A DNA stretch of 64,000 bases from positions 124,001-188,000 of the forward strand of contig NZ_CP112973.1 in the NCBI RefSeq assembly GCF_026410925.1, in the 5' to 3' direction. Position numbers and translations under genes: made by a program. Within the stretch, counting starts at the first letter, position 1. Each line of letters begins with the position of its first letter. Under the pieces are notes generated by a model. It saw nothing but the letters and a program-made list of their open reading frames with translations, did no database searches and was not told the origin of the DNA. Below are positions 17,362 to 26,390 of the stretch, one piece after another. This DNA comes from Halovenus salina. Its GTDB lineage: Archaea; Halobacteriota; Halobacteria; Halobacteriales; Haloarculaceae.

Positions 17362-18378
17362 CTACGCGCTTACACCAGGTGGATCGTACACTTCGCCTCG
17401 GTCAAGCATGTGGTAGATCGATACCAGCATCTTCCGAGCTGTCGCCACGATTGCCTTCTGTGAATTCTTCCGACTCGCTAGCCGCTCGTAGAAGCGACTC
17501 AGATACTCGTCGTTACATGTGTGAACTGCCGTATGAGCAGCCTGGACGAGCAGCCACCGGACTCTCCCAAATCCACGCTTCGAGATGCTCCCCTCGATCC
17601 GCGAGTCGCCTGACTCGCGGATCACCGGATTCAACCCGACGTAACTGACAACTTCTTTGTCACCGTCGAACCGATCAATCTCACCCAACTCTGCGTAGAT
17701 CGTCAACGCCGTATAGTAGCTCACACCGGGAATCGTCATCAGCGACTGAGTCTCCTTCAGAGACCCAGCGCGCTCTTCGATTGTTTCGTCAAGGCTCTGA
17801 ATCTCTTCGGTAAGCGTCTCTATCAGCTCAATGTATGACTCTAGCAACGAGTCCCATGGCGTCGGGAGCGAGAGTTCCCGCAGGAACTCTCGTCCCTCTT
17901 TGTTCAACGGCTTCACCTCCTCAGTGATGCCATGATCCGAGAGGAGTCCGTGGATCTTATTGGCGTACTTGGTACGGTTTTCGACTAACGTCTGTCGCCC
18001 GCGCACGAGTGCGCGGGCTTCCCTGACTTCGTCAGTGGGAACGTAGCTCTCCGGCACGGAGTTCAACCGCACCATCCGCGCAAGCTCTTTTGCGTCGACG
18101 CGATCGGTTTTCTTGTCAGTATCAGCAATCTGGTTCAGCTCTTTCGGATGAGCAACAGTCACATCCAAATGCTCCGACAGCGTATCGTGGATGTGGTAGT
18201 AATTGCTGGTCGCCTCAAGCGCGGCTTGTGCGCCAGCGTACCGCTGGGCAAGGTCGTCGAGGTTCGCGTTGCGCGGCATCCGGGCTGTAGCGCCCATGAC
18301 TCGGCTTCTTTCGCACACGGACCAGTCAGTGAAACGTGCTCTGAGGCACGGTCTTCGGTTCGGTCTCTTGCGCCCCAT
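17362..18378 (-). CDS. IS110-family transposase, N-terminus apparently replaced
   Basis: From about residue 35 onward the protein is a normal IS110 transposase: NLDDLAQRYAGAQAALEATSNYY, DKKTDRVDAKELARMVR (RuvC-like acidic residues), then the Transposase_20 domain (LMTIPGVSYYTALTIYAELGE, VSYVGLNPVIRESG, SISKRGFGRVRWLL). IS110 enzymes normally begin with a D-x-x-K/H strand carrying the first catalytic Asp. Here the first 35 residues (GRKRPNRRPCLRARF...) are basic and unrelated, and no other frame restores the expected start. The copy is probably inactive. Ends and bridge-RNA region could not be delimited. Confidence 0.75.
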   Translation of the reverse strand: MGRKRPNRRPCLRARFTDWSVCERSRVMGATARMPRNANLDDLAQRYAGAQAALEATSNYYHIHDTLSEHLDVTVAHPKELNQIADTDKKTDRVDAKELARMVRLNSVPESYVPTDEVREARALVRGRQTLVENRTKYANKIHGLLSDHGITEEVKPLNKEGREFLRELSLPTPWDSLLESYIELIETLTEEIQSLDETIEERAGSLKETQSLMTIPGVSYYTALTIYAELGEIDRFDGDKEVVSYVGLNPVIRESGDSRIEGSISKRGFGRVRWLLVQAAHTAVHTCNDEYLSRFYERLASRKNSQKAIVATARKMLVSIYHMLDRGEVYDPPGVSA

Positions 18379-18466
18379 GTCTTAGTTCACGCTCTCATGG
18401 AGTAGCAGCGTTTCCATCGAGTCAGTGAAACAGCAGAATCTCTCGGGAGATCGGTTGGTCGGCCAG

Positions 18467-18493
18467 TGCAAGATGGAGGGCGCGTATTCATCA
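18467..18493 (+). repeat. Left-arm copy of the 27-bp TGCAAGATGGA palindrome family
   Basis: TGCAAGATGGAGGGCGCGTA matches the left arm and spacer of the perfect palindromes at 30714 and 51726; the right arm (TTCATCA) has decayed. It lies 148 bp upstream of the histidine kinase start. Confidence 0.5.
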
Positions 18494-18640
18494 CCAACTA
18501 CGAGCTGAGAGCGGCAAATTCCGCTTCCGTTATACGCCCACAGATATATATCTCTCCCAGTTATTATAGTAAGTATCTCACAATATTGACCTAGAGAGAT
18601 GGACGTATGAAGCAAATCAACGGAAATCAGGTGTAAGTCG

Positions 18641-21304
18641 ATGACATCCAGCGATACAAAAACCGACTATTCAAGCCTTTACAACGCAATCTGTAGTAGT
18701 ATCTCTGAGCCCGTTTGTGTGTTTGCTGTCGAACAGAATGACACTACCCACTCATTCGTGGTTGAAGATAACAATACTATCCACAGCGAACAGACAGGGA
18801 TCGAGAGAGACAATCACGGTGGCCAACCACTGGACGATTTGTTAGCTGCTGAAGATGCAGCCGCGCTTCGTGAACCACTGGGAGACTGTGTTGAACATGT
18901 CGAGCCTATTGAACAGACCGAAACCATCAGTTGGCCGGCATCGACAGTGTCGTGGGAGACGACGTACACGCCTGTTGTCCAGGACGGAACTGTCGAAAAG
19001 ATTGTGGCGACCTCTCAGACGGTCTCAGAATCTTCACCGCCTGATAGCCACCAATCGAATCAGCAGGAAGTAGCGCAACTCACAGAACGGCTCAAACTCG
19101 CCATCGAAGGCGCGGGGATCGGCGTCTGGGACTGGGACATGACGACCGATCATGTCGAGTACAACGAGCAATGGGCTTCGATGCTCGGCTACTCACTTGC
19201 GGATATCGAGCCACATCTCAGTGCTTGGGAGAGTCGAACCCACCCAGCAGATGCTAAGCGGATCAAAACAGCCTTGGAGAATCACGAGCAGCAAGCAACC
19301 GAATACTACGATACAGAACATCGGATGAAAACCGCGAGCGGCGACTGGAAGTGGATCCGTGATATCGGAACTGTCGTTGAGCGAGATGCCGATGGCAACC
19401 CGATCCGTGCCGTTGGAATTCATATCGATATCGACCAGCAAAAGACCGCCCAGCAGGCACTCGAAACTGAGCGAGATATGTTCAAACAAGGGCCCGCAGT
19501 TGTCTTCCGCTGGGGCGATGACGCTGGTTGGCCTATCGAATATGTCTCAGATAACGTCAAAAGCACGTTCGGCTATACGCCAGCTGAACTGCAGTCAACT
19601 GATTTTATCTCACTCGTTCACGACGAGGACGTACAACAGGTCAAAGAGGGGTTTAGTAAAAAGAGAAAAGATGATACTGAGTTGGTCAGCCTGGATCCCT
19701 ATCGGATACGCGATGCTGACGCGAACACCCGCTGGGTAAAAGAATATACCAATGTCGCTCCAGACGAGACTGGAGACACCTCACTTGTCGGCTATCTAAT
19801 CGACATAACAGAGCAAAAAGAAGATCAACGGAAGCTTGAAGCACGCGAGCAGAAATATCGCAATCTGTTTGAGCATAATCGTGATGCGCTCATGCTCATT
19901 GATCGTAACGGGTATCTCGATTGTAACGAGCAAGCACTTGAACTGTTTGGAATCGACTCCGTCGACGAGTTCGTCACGTACGCCCCGGGGGATCTGTCAC
20001 CTACGACACAGCCCGACGGACAATCCTCACAGGTGGCTGCGAGTGAATGGATTGATGAGGCGTTTGAGTCGGGCGAGGCATTCTTCGAGTGGGTACATCA
20101 ACGCCCCGATGGCACAGAGTTCCCAGGGGAGGTGAAACTCACCCGATTCAATTATAATGGCAGATCAGTTGTACATGCCCTCGTCCGCGATATCTCTGCG
20201 CGAAAAGAGCGGGAGCAGAAACTCAAACAATTTCAGAAGGCCGCCGAACAAACCGGTCACGCGGTGTATATTACCGAGACAGATGGGACTATCGAGTATG
20301 TGAATCCAGCGTTTGAGGCGATTACCGGATACAGCAAAGCCGAGGCCATCGGTCATGAGCCAAGTATCCTCAAATCTGGCGAACACAGCGATGACTACTA
20401 CGACGAGCTTTGGGAGACGATCCTCGCCGGTGATCAGTGGGAAGATGAAGTGATTGATGAACGGGCAAACGGTGAGGAGGTCGTACTCAACCAGAGCGTC
20501 TCACCGCTCACCAATGCTGAGGGTACCCCGGAGAAATTCGTCGCAGTGGCGAACGACATCACTCAACGGAAAGTCTACGAACGTCAACTAGAGGAGCAAC
20601 GTGACAATCTGAATATTCTCAATCAGGTACTGCGTCACGATATCCGGAATAATCTCCAGTTGATACTCGCGTATACGGAGATAGTTGCGGACACGATAGA
20701 TCATGATGAGGCAGAAACGCATTTGCAGACCGTCCACGAAAACGCAGAGCATGCCGTTGATCTCACAAATGTGGCCCGAGAGATGGCAGCTGTCATGCTT
20801 TCAGCAGACCACGAGCTTGAGCCGATTAGTATCCGCTCGGTGGTAACCGGTGAGGTTGAACAGATCCGTGAGGCATACCCAGAAGCCAATATCATCACTG
20901 CCTCAGAGATCGAGCCCGTGTCCGTACGAGCCAATGAGATGTTAAGCTCAGTATTCCGAAATCTACTGAAAAATGCGGTACAGCACAACGACAAAGCAGT
21001 CCCGACAGTCGCAGTATCATCGGTGGTAGAAGATGAGCAAATCAGGATTCGGGTTGCAGACAACGGGCCTGGTATCTCTGACGCTGCAAAGGCAGATATC
21101 TTCGGAAAGGGTGAAAAAGGTCTTGACAGCGAGGGCACCGGCATTGGCCTCTACTTGGTCAAGTCGCTAGTTGAGACCTACGGTGGTGATGTGTGGGTCG
21201 AAGATAGAGAGAGCGGTGACGCCGTTGCCAACCAGACGGCTAAAACGGCTACAACTGAAGGGGCCGTATTCGTTGTTGAGCTACCGACGGTACGAAGGGT
21301 CTAA
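18641..21304 (+). CDS. Multi-PAS sensor histidine kinase
   Basis: 887 residues, soluble with no membrane segments. A degenerate N-terminal PAS is followed by four PAS/PAC units. Recognisable PAC ends are IRAVGIHIDIDQQKTAQ (near 265), SLVGYLIDITEQKED (near 395), VHALVRDISARKERE (near 525) and KFVAVANDITQRKVYE (near 645). The histidine phospho-acceptor is VLRHDIRNNLQLILAYTE. The HATPase carries SVFRNLLKNAVQHND (N box), VADNGPGISDAAK (G1) and GTGIGLYLVKSLV (G2). It is a cytoplasmic sensor. No receiver gene is adjacent, as is common in haloarchaea. It appears intact, unlike the kinase at 23.7 kb. Confidence 0.93.
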   Translation: MTSSDTKTDYSSLYNAICSSISEPVCVFAVEQNDTTHSFVVEDNNTIHSEQTGIERDNHGGQPLDDLLAAEDAAALREPLGDCVEHVEPIEQTETISWPASTVSWETTYTPVVQDGTVEKIVATSQTVSESSPPDSHQSNQQEVAQLTERLKLAIEGAGIGVWDWDMTTDHVEYNEQWASMLGYSLADIEPHLSAWESRTHPADAKRIKTALENHEQQATEYYDTEHRMKTASGDWKWIRDIGTVVERDADGNPIRAVGIHIDIDQQKTAQQALETERDMFKQGPAVVFRWGDDAGWPIEYVSDNVKSTFGYTPAELQSTDFISLVHDEDVQQVKEGFSKKRKDDTELVSLDPYRIRDADANTRWVKEYTNVAPDETGDTSLVGYLIDITEQKEDQRKLEAREQKYRNLFEHNRDALMLIDRNGYLDCNEQALELFGIDSVDEFVTYAPGDLSPTTQPDGQSSQVAASEWIDEAFESGEAFFEWVHQRPDGTEFPGEVKLTRFNYNGRSVVHALVRDISARKEREQKLKQFQKAAEQTGHAVYITETDGTIEYVNPAFEAITGYSKAEAIGHEPSILKSGEHSDDYYDELWETILAGDQWEDEVIDERANGEEVVLNQSVSPLTNAEGTPEKFVAVANDITQRKVYERQLEEQRDNLNILNQVLRHDIRNNLQLILAYTEIVADTIDHDEAETHLQTVHENAEHAVDLTNVAREMAAVMLSADHELEPISIRSVVTGEVEQIREAYPEANIITASEIEPVSVRANEMLSSVFRNLLKNAVQHNDKAVPTVAVSSVVEDEQIRIRVADNGPGISDAAKADIFGKGEKGLDSEGTGIGLYLVKSLVETYGGDVWVEDRESGDAVANQTAKTATTEGAVFVVELPTVRRV

Positions 21305-21393
21305 GCCAGGTTCTACTTTGTTAGCAGCTATTGGAGAGACGGCCTTGTTGAAATCCTTAGAAGGTAACAGGTTCACTTACTGAATGCTGATTG

Positions 21394-22218
21394 ATGGACG
21401 ATGTTCCGAAATCCAACCTGCTTCGGTTTGTCGAACGAACACTCGAGTTGGCGCAACAGGTGATTGCCCGCTACTCGTCGAAATACTCCAAACGACGATA
21501 CACCCGCCCTCAGCACGTTGTCTTGCTCTGTCTCAAGGTGAAGAAAACGACCACATACCGGGACCTCGTTGACGAACTCATCGAGATGCCTCGCATTCGT
21601 GATGCCCTCAACCTTGATTCGATCCCTGCACCATCCACACTCTGCAAAGCGTTCGACCGCTTGGAGATGGCCGTATGGCGTGTTCTGCTGCGGGTCTCAC
21701 TCGTTGGACTTCCACTGGATGGCGTAACTGGCATCGATGCGTCCGGATTTGAGCGAGCGCATGCCTCAGCCCATTACACCAAGCGAACCAATCTTACGAT
21801 ACAACAGTTGAAGACGACGCTATTGGTCGATACCGCGACCAACGCAGTGCTCGATATTCACGTGACGACAACACGGAAGCACGATACACAGATTGCACCA
21901 CAGGTTGTGAAGCGCAACGCGGAATCGATTACGGTACTAACCGGAGACAAGGGGTATGACGACCAGAAGCTCCGGCATCTCGCTCGTGATCACGACGTTC
22001 GACCACTCATCAAGCACCGTGAGTTCTCGTCACTCCACAAGGCGTGGAACGCACGACTGGACACTGACCTCTACCATCAACGGAACATGAACGAGACAGT
22101 CAACGCGGCGATCAAACAGAAATTCGGTGCATTCGTACGGTCGCGTGTCTGGTGGAAGCAGTTCCGCGAACTCGTCATCAAATGCGTCGTTCACAACATC
22201 GAGCGGGAGATATTCTGA
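21394..22218 (+). CDS. IS5-type DDE transposase
   Basis: 274 residues from the ATG at 21394, one codon after a TTG in frame. The catalytic triad is visible: D in GVTGIDASGFERAHAS, D in VLTGDKGYDDQKL and E in YHQRNMNETVNAAIKQKFG. This is the short IS5/ISH-like transposase of haloarchaea and its length is complete. The left inverted repeat lies 37-53 bp upstream. The gene appears functional. Confidence 0.92.
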   Translation: MDDVPKSNLLRFVERTLELAQQVIARYSSKYSKRRYTRPQHVVLLCLKVKKTTTYRDLVDELIEMPRIRDALNLDSIPAPSTLCKAFDRLEMAVWRVLLRVSLVGLPLDGVTGIDASGFERAHASAHYTKRTNLTIQQLKTTLLVDTATNAVLDIHVTTTRKHDTQIAPQVVKRNAESITVLTGDKGYDDQKLRHLARDHDVRPLIKHREFSSLHKAWNARLDTDLYHQRNMNETVNAAIKQKFGAFVRSRVWWKQFRELVIKCVVHNIEREIF

Positions 22219-22303
22219 TCTAACTGGAATTACACGTATCCTCGATTCTCACGGTTTGGACAAGACCCCGAGAAACTTTCTGTACCGTAGGAAAAGTTAG
22301 GGT

Positions 22304-22813
22304 ATGACACTGGTCGTTCCATTCGATGGGTCTGACCTCGCTGAAGCAGCACTTGTCCGGGCAACTGAGTTCGGGAACGTATTTGACGAAGATGTGCTGG
22401 CTGTAAGTGTAATCCCAAAGGAAAATAAGGACTATGCCAGAGAACACGGCTGGATCGAGCAGGACGAAGAGTTTGATTTGGAATCTGTTGTATCAACATT
22501 ACACGAGCAAGTGACCGACCTATGTCCAAGTGCCGATTTCCGACATAAAGTTGTAGATCGCTATGCACCATCTGGCTCTATAGCAAAACGTCTACGGAAA
22601 GTGGCACGGGAAGAGGACGCCTCAATGGTCTTCCTCGGTAGTGAGAATGCCGGCCATCTCGTTTCAGCGGTGGGTAGCGTAGGGTCAACTGTTGCGACAG
22701 ATGAGGCCTACGATGTCGTCATCGTTCGAGACCGGAGCCCTGCTAAAATTGCCAAACTCAAAAATGCCTCGCCGTTCAAAAACCCGAAGTCGGATTTTTA
22801 TTTTCTCGGGTGA
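22304..22813 (+). CDS. UspA-family protein inside IS inverted repeats
   Basis: 169 residues, one Usp domain: TLVVPFDGSDLAEAALVRATEFG, then VIPKENKDYAREHGWIEQDEEFDLE and SMVFLGSENAGHLVSAVGSVGSTVATDEAYDVVIVR. It has the same order of motifs as the UspA at 14800, so the two are close paralogues. The C-terminal 20 residues (AKIAKLKNASPFKNPKSDFY) are Lys-rich and unusual for a haloarchaeon. The whole gene lies between inverted repeats of an IS5-type element and so may move with it. Confidence 0.87.
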   Translation: MTLVVPFDGSDLAEAALVRATEFGNVFDEDVLAVSVIPKENKDYAREHGWIEQDEEFDLESVVSTLHEQVTDLCPSADFRHKVVDRYAPSGSIAKRLRKVAREEDASMVFLGSENAGHLVSAVGSVGSTVATDEAYDVVIVRDRSPAKIAKLKNASPFKNPKSDFYFLG

Positions 22814-22858
22814 ATGCCGAATCTATCAGTACTGGAGGATTTCAACAAGGCCAAGCGC

Positions 22859-23458
22859 TTAGACGACATCGACTTCCGAGAAGGCATCGTCGACGATGTC
22901 TTCGCTTGGCGCGTTTAGGTAGGGTTCGATGGCCTGGAAGCTACTCCACCCGCCAACTTGCATCACAACGCGCGGGTTCATCGCTTCGTCGACGAGGAGG
23001 CGCTGGGCGAACCGTCGCCGGAGGTCGTGGGTACTGACCTTACGGAAGTCCTCGACACCGGTTTCTGCAACTGCACGCTCGGCGGTGCGCTTGACGACGG
23101 CGCGGACACCGGGCTGTTTCAAATCAATAAAGGGGTCTCTCGGTGAGATGTTCGCGCTGTTCTGAAAGCGCTGGAGATCGCGCTCGACGCTGTTCGGGAG
23201 GAAGGCATTCCGTGGTTTTCCACCGTTCCCGCTGGTGTCTTTCCCGGCCTCGATGCGCAGTCGGTACTGTCCGCCCTCGCTCTTGGTGATATCGCTGGGT
23301 GTGGGCTGTGGAATTTCAAACGCACGCAGGCCGACGTACGCGCCGAGTTGGATGATGATGTCATCGCGCTGGCTGCGGGTCGCCCGTCGGAGGTCCTCGA
23401 TCTCTCTGTCGGTGAGCCATACTTTGTGTTCATCGCCGCTGGTCGATTCGATACGCAT
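22859..23458 (-). CDS. Tyrosine recombinase (phage-integrase family), catalytic domain only
   Basis: 199 residues from MRIESTSGDEHKVWLTDREI; 16 upstream codons are possible but less likely. Catalytic residues are visible: R in YVGLRAFEIPQ, a Lys in RLRIEAGKDT, H-x-x-R in STHDLRRRFAQR, W in GGWSSFQA (the late His/Trp position) and Tyr in AIEPYLN. It lacks an N-terminal SAM-like core-binding domain. Such short haloarchaeal recombinases occur on plasmids and viruses and may resolve replicons or integrate DNA. It ends directly beside the IS5-type right repeat. Confidence 0.87.
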   Translation of the reverse strand: MRIESTSGDEHKVWLTDREIEDLRRATRSQRDDIIIQLGAYVGLRAFEIPQPTPSDITKSEGGQYRLRIEAGKDTSGNGGKPRNAFLPNSVERDLQRFQNSANISPRDPFIDLKQPGVRAVVKRTAERAVAETGVEDFRKVSTHDLRRRFAQRLLVDEAMNPRVVMQVGGWSSFQAIEPYLNAPSEDIVDDAFSEVDVV

Positions 23459-24935
23459 TACGATTAGTACAGTTTCCGACACTAAAGTATCTAGCGGCTG
23501 GTACAATCGGGGGTATACACACCGGATTTCGAGTGAAACTCGGGGAATCTATTACGACTTATCAGAAAAACCGTGAATCTATGTCTTCTTCTTGTCCGAG
23601 TGAGAAAATGATACATCGCACTGCGAGTCTTGCACCGGAACTCGTTTCAGTTACACGAACTCAAATCGCTCGGTATCGTACAGAAGCACGGGTTGTTTGT
23701 GCAGCGAAACGCTCAAATGATCTAACTGAAAACGCTTGGGTATGGGGCCGGTTGCGTACCGAGACCAAATTTACGAAATATTTGCAGATCCGAACACAGA
23801 ATTTGAGACTCAAATCAAGCAGGCCCTTGATCTCGGTACTGAATATCTCAACCTTTCAGTGGGCTTTTTTACGCGTATCACTGACGGCACGCAAAAAATT
23901 CTTCACGCAACCGGAGACCATCCGCTTATCCAACCCGGGGAAAGCTGCCCGCTCGATGAAGCCTACTGTCGTCGAACCATCGCAATTGATAGCCAACTCG
24001 CCATTGAGGACGCACATGCGTCCACAGAGATTCCCGACACTGCTATTGAGACGTTCGGTTTGGGGGCGTACATCGGCGCGAAAGTCATCGTCGGTGGCGA
24101 AGTGTATGGGACGGCGTGCTTTGCTGATACAGAGCCACGCGAGGACCCCTTTGTTGACGCAGAACGGTTCTTCGTTGAACTGATCGCTAGACTCGGTGGG
24201 CAAGCCATCGAACGGCGGAGCTACGAACGAGAACTCGCACAGCACGAAGAGCGGTTGAACGAGCAAGAAGAAATATACCGAGCCGTCATTGAGGCCAATT
24301 TCGACTCCATCTTTCGGTTCGATACTGACGGAATGTTCACATATGCGTCCGAAAGCGTCCGCGATCTGTTGGGCTATTCACCAGCAGAACTTATTGGCCA
24401 ACCGGTAACGATCACCCATCCGGATGCACAGACCAGCGAGCGGACGTTGAAACATCGCTCACAGATACTGAGCGGGGAGCCAGCCGAAGCCCAAGATTTG
24501 CCACTAAAAAAGAAATCAGGTGACATCATCTATACGGATATTCGCGGTGTCCCGATCTATGACGGGAGCGTGCCGGAGTCGGAACGCTCCGAGGACGACA
24601 TCGTCGGGATACAGATATTGATCCGTGATGCAACAGAACGTCGCCAGCGGGAAGGGCTCATCAGCGTGATCAACCGAGTGCTTCGACACAACGTGCGAAA
24701 CGAGATGTCTGTGATCCGGACTTGGGCAGAGGTGCTTGCCGAAGACATGGATGCGGAGCAGGCTACCAAAGCAACAGCGATCAGGGCAGCTGCGACGCGG
24801 TTGCTTGATCTGACCGAATCTGCGCAGCAAATCGAACAAAATCGTGAGATTTCGCCCGAGTTGGAGTTGACGGATATTATTCCGCTGGTCAATCGTATTG
24901 TCACTGAGTGTGAGACACGGTATCCAGACGTCTCA

Positions 24936-26056
24936 TAGTGATTAGGCAAGTGATTTGCTTATCGAGATCTTAGAGCCTGTAATGGGTCGGCTTGACGATG
25001 TCACGCTCGAAGAACTCTACAAGCTCAAGGACCAGATCGACGAAGGAAAGCCGCGAGAACGTGTTCTCGCGGCGATCGGCCGCAAGCAAGGCGATCAAAT
25101 AGACACGCTGGCTGAGCGCCACGGTGTTGTTACGCGAACGATTCAAAATTGGCTCAATCGGTTCAAGGAACAACCGATTGAGCAAGCTCCTTACGACGCT
25201 CCCCGACCAGGTGGTCCGGCTAAGATCGATGGAGCAGAGCGCGAGCAACTCTTCGAACAACTACAACAGCCACCGACTGAACTCGGCTACGACCAACAAG
25301 CTTGGTCAGCGAAACTTCTGCTTCACCACGTCAAAGAGGAGTATGGCGTCGAATACCACGAAACATACGCGTATGACTTATTGAGAGAGGCCGGGCTGTC
25401 CTGTCGGACAGCACGGCCTCGCCACCACGAGGCCGACCCCCAAGACAAAGCCGAGTTCGAAGACACAGTCGAAAAAACGCCCCGAACTGAGCGAGAAAAC
25501 TGTCGTTGTCGTCGATCAATTCACCAAACACGTTGGCACTGTCTTGCGGCGTGGCTGGTTCCCGATCGGCTCGAATCCAACTGTCGAGACTTCGACTTCG
25601 TGGGAGTCGGTGACAGTGCTGGGCGCTGTCACCGACGATGGCGACAGCTTCTATTGCTGGACGGACGAGAACCTGACCCGGTTCCACGGAATCCGACTGT
25701 TAGAAGCGCTACAAGAGCGCTTCGGTGACGAGTTGGTGGTGTTTCTTGACCGGGCAGGCTACTTCTGGGCACGGGATCTCTGGGAGCACGTCAGCGGCAC
25801 CCGAGCGACCGAAACTGTCGGAGACAGTTCGGTCGCGTGCGTACGTGGTGACGATCTCGAGGTCTGGTACTTCCCGTCGAAGCTTCCCGAATTAAACGCC
25901 GTCGAAGGCTGCTGGGACCAGCTTCAGGAGTGGTTCAAGCATCGACTCGTTCCTGATCTCTCGACGCTGGAAGAGTATCTTCGACAAGGGCTGAGCACGA
26001 TCAACGAACCAGATATTTGGCCATATCTCACCAGCAAATATTTGTCCTAGTCACTA
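24936..26056 (+). mobile_element. IS630-family element, copy A
   Basis: Imperfect terminal repeats start TAGTGATTAGG at the left and, read inward, TAGTGACTAGG at the right. The flanks carry a 3-bp duplication, TCA. The element is nearly identical to the one at 34326-35447 except for one A fewer in an A-tract and a G-to-C change. Length 1,121 bp. Confidence 0.88.
24982..26050 (+). pseudogene. IS630-family transposase, copy A, frame broken
   Basis: The first frame encodes an HTH module (GRLDDVTLEELYKLKDQIDEG, HGVVTRTIQNWLNRFKEQP) up to about 25477. The second frame (25478-26050) carries the DDE domain (VVVVDQFTKHVGTV, VVFLDRAGYFWARD, ELNAVEGCWDQLQEWF). In this copy the junction reads GAAAAAACG with six A, so the two frames differ by +1. 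The A_AAA_AAC slip site of copy B is destroyed and full-length transposase is not expected. It may be mobilised in trans by copy B. Confidence 0.8.
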
Positions 26057-26390
26057 TCAATAACTGTTGACGCGCCGGATAAAGCGATCGCGGAAACGCT
26101 TCCACGCGTTGAAATAGCGCTATTTGAACTTGTGGACAACGCCGCAAAGCATGGGGGAACCCCTGCATCCGTCGGAATTGAGGTGGGTGTTTCGGACCTT
26201 TGGATCACCTGCCGAATATGCGATGACGGGCCGGGACTTCCAAATACAGAACGGGACGTCTTAGAAGCGGGCGAAGAGACACCGCTTGTCCATGGACAGG
26301 GGCTTGGACTGTGGGTGAGCTATTGGATTATCACGACGTTAGATGGAGAAATCGAAGTCACGGAAGCCGATCAAGGAACGACGATCGAAA

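Larger units (their letters stand above)
21341..22852 (+). mobile_element. IS5-type element or composite with a usp passenger
   Basis: GGCCTTGTTGAAATCC at 21341-21356 is exactly inverted at 22837-22852. Between the repeats are a DDE transposase (21394-22218) and a complete UspA gene (22304-22813). The right repeat ends six bases before the integrase stop codon. A simple IS with a transposase of this size would end soon after 22218, so either the element carries usp as a passenger or the right repeat belongs to a second, deleted copy. No target duplication was evident. Confidence 0.6.

Noticed and set aside
23533-24183. 216-codon plus-strand frame overlapping the GAF domain of the broken kinase
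   Set aside because: Basic Arg/Lys/Thr-rich composition, no domain, and the overlapping frame encodes a recognisable GAF domain.
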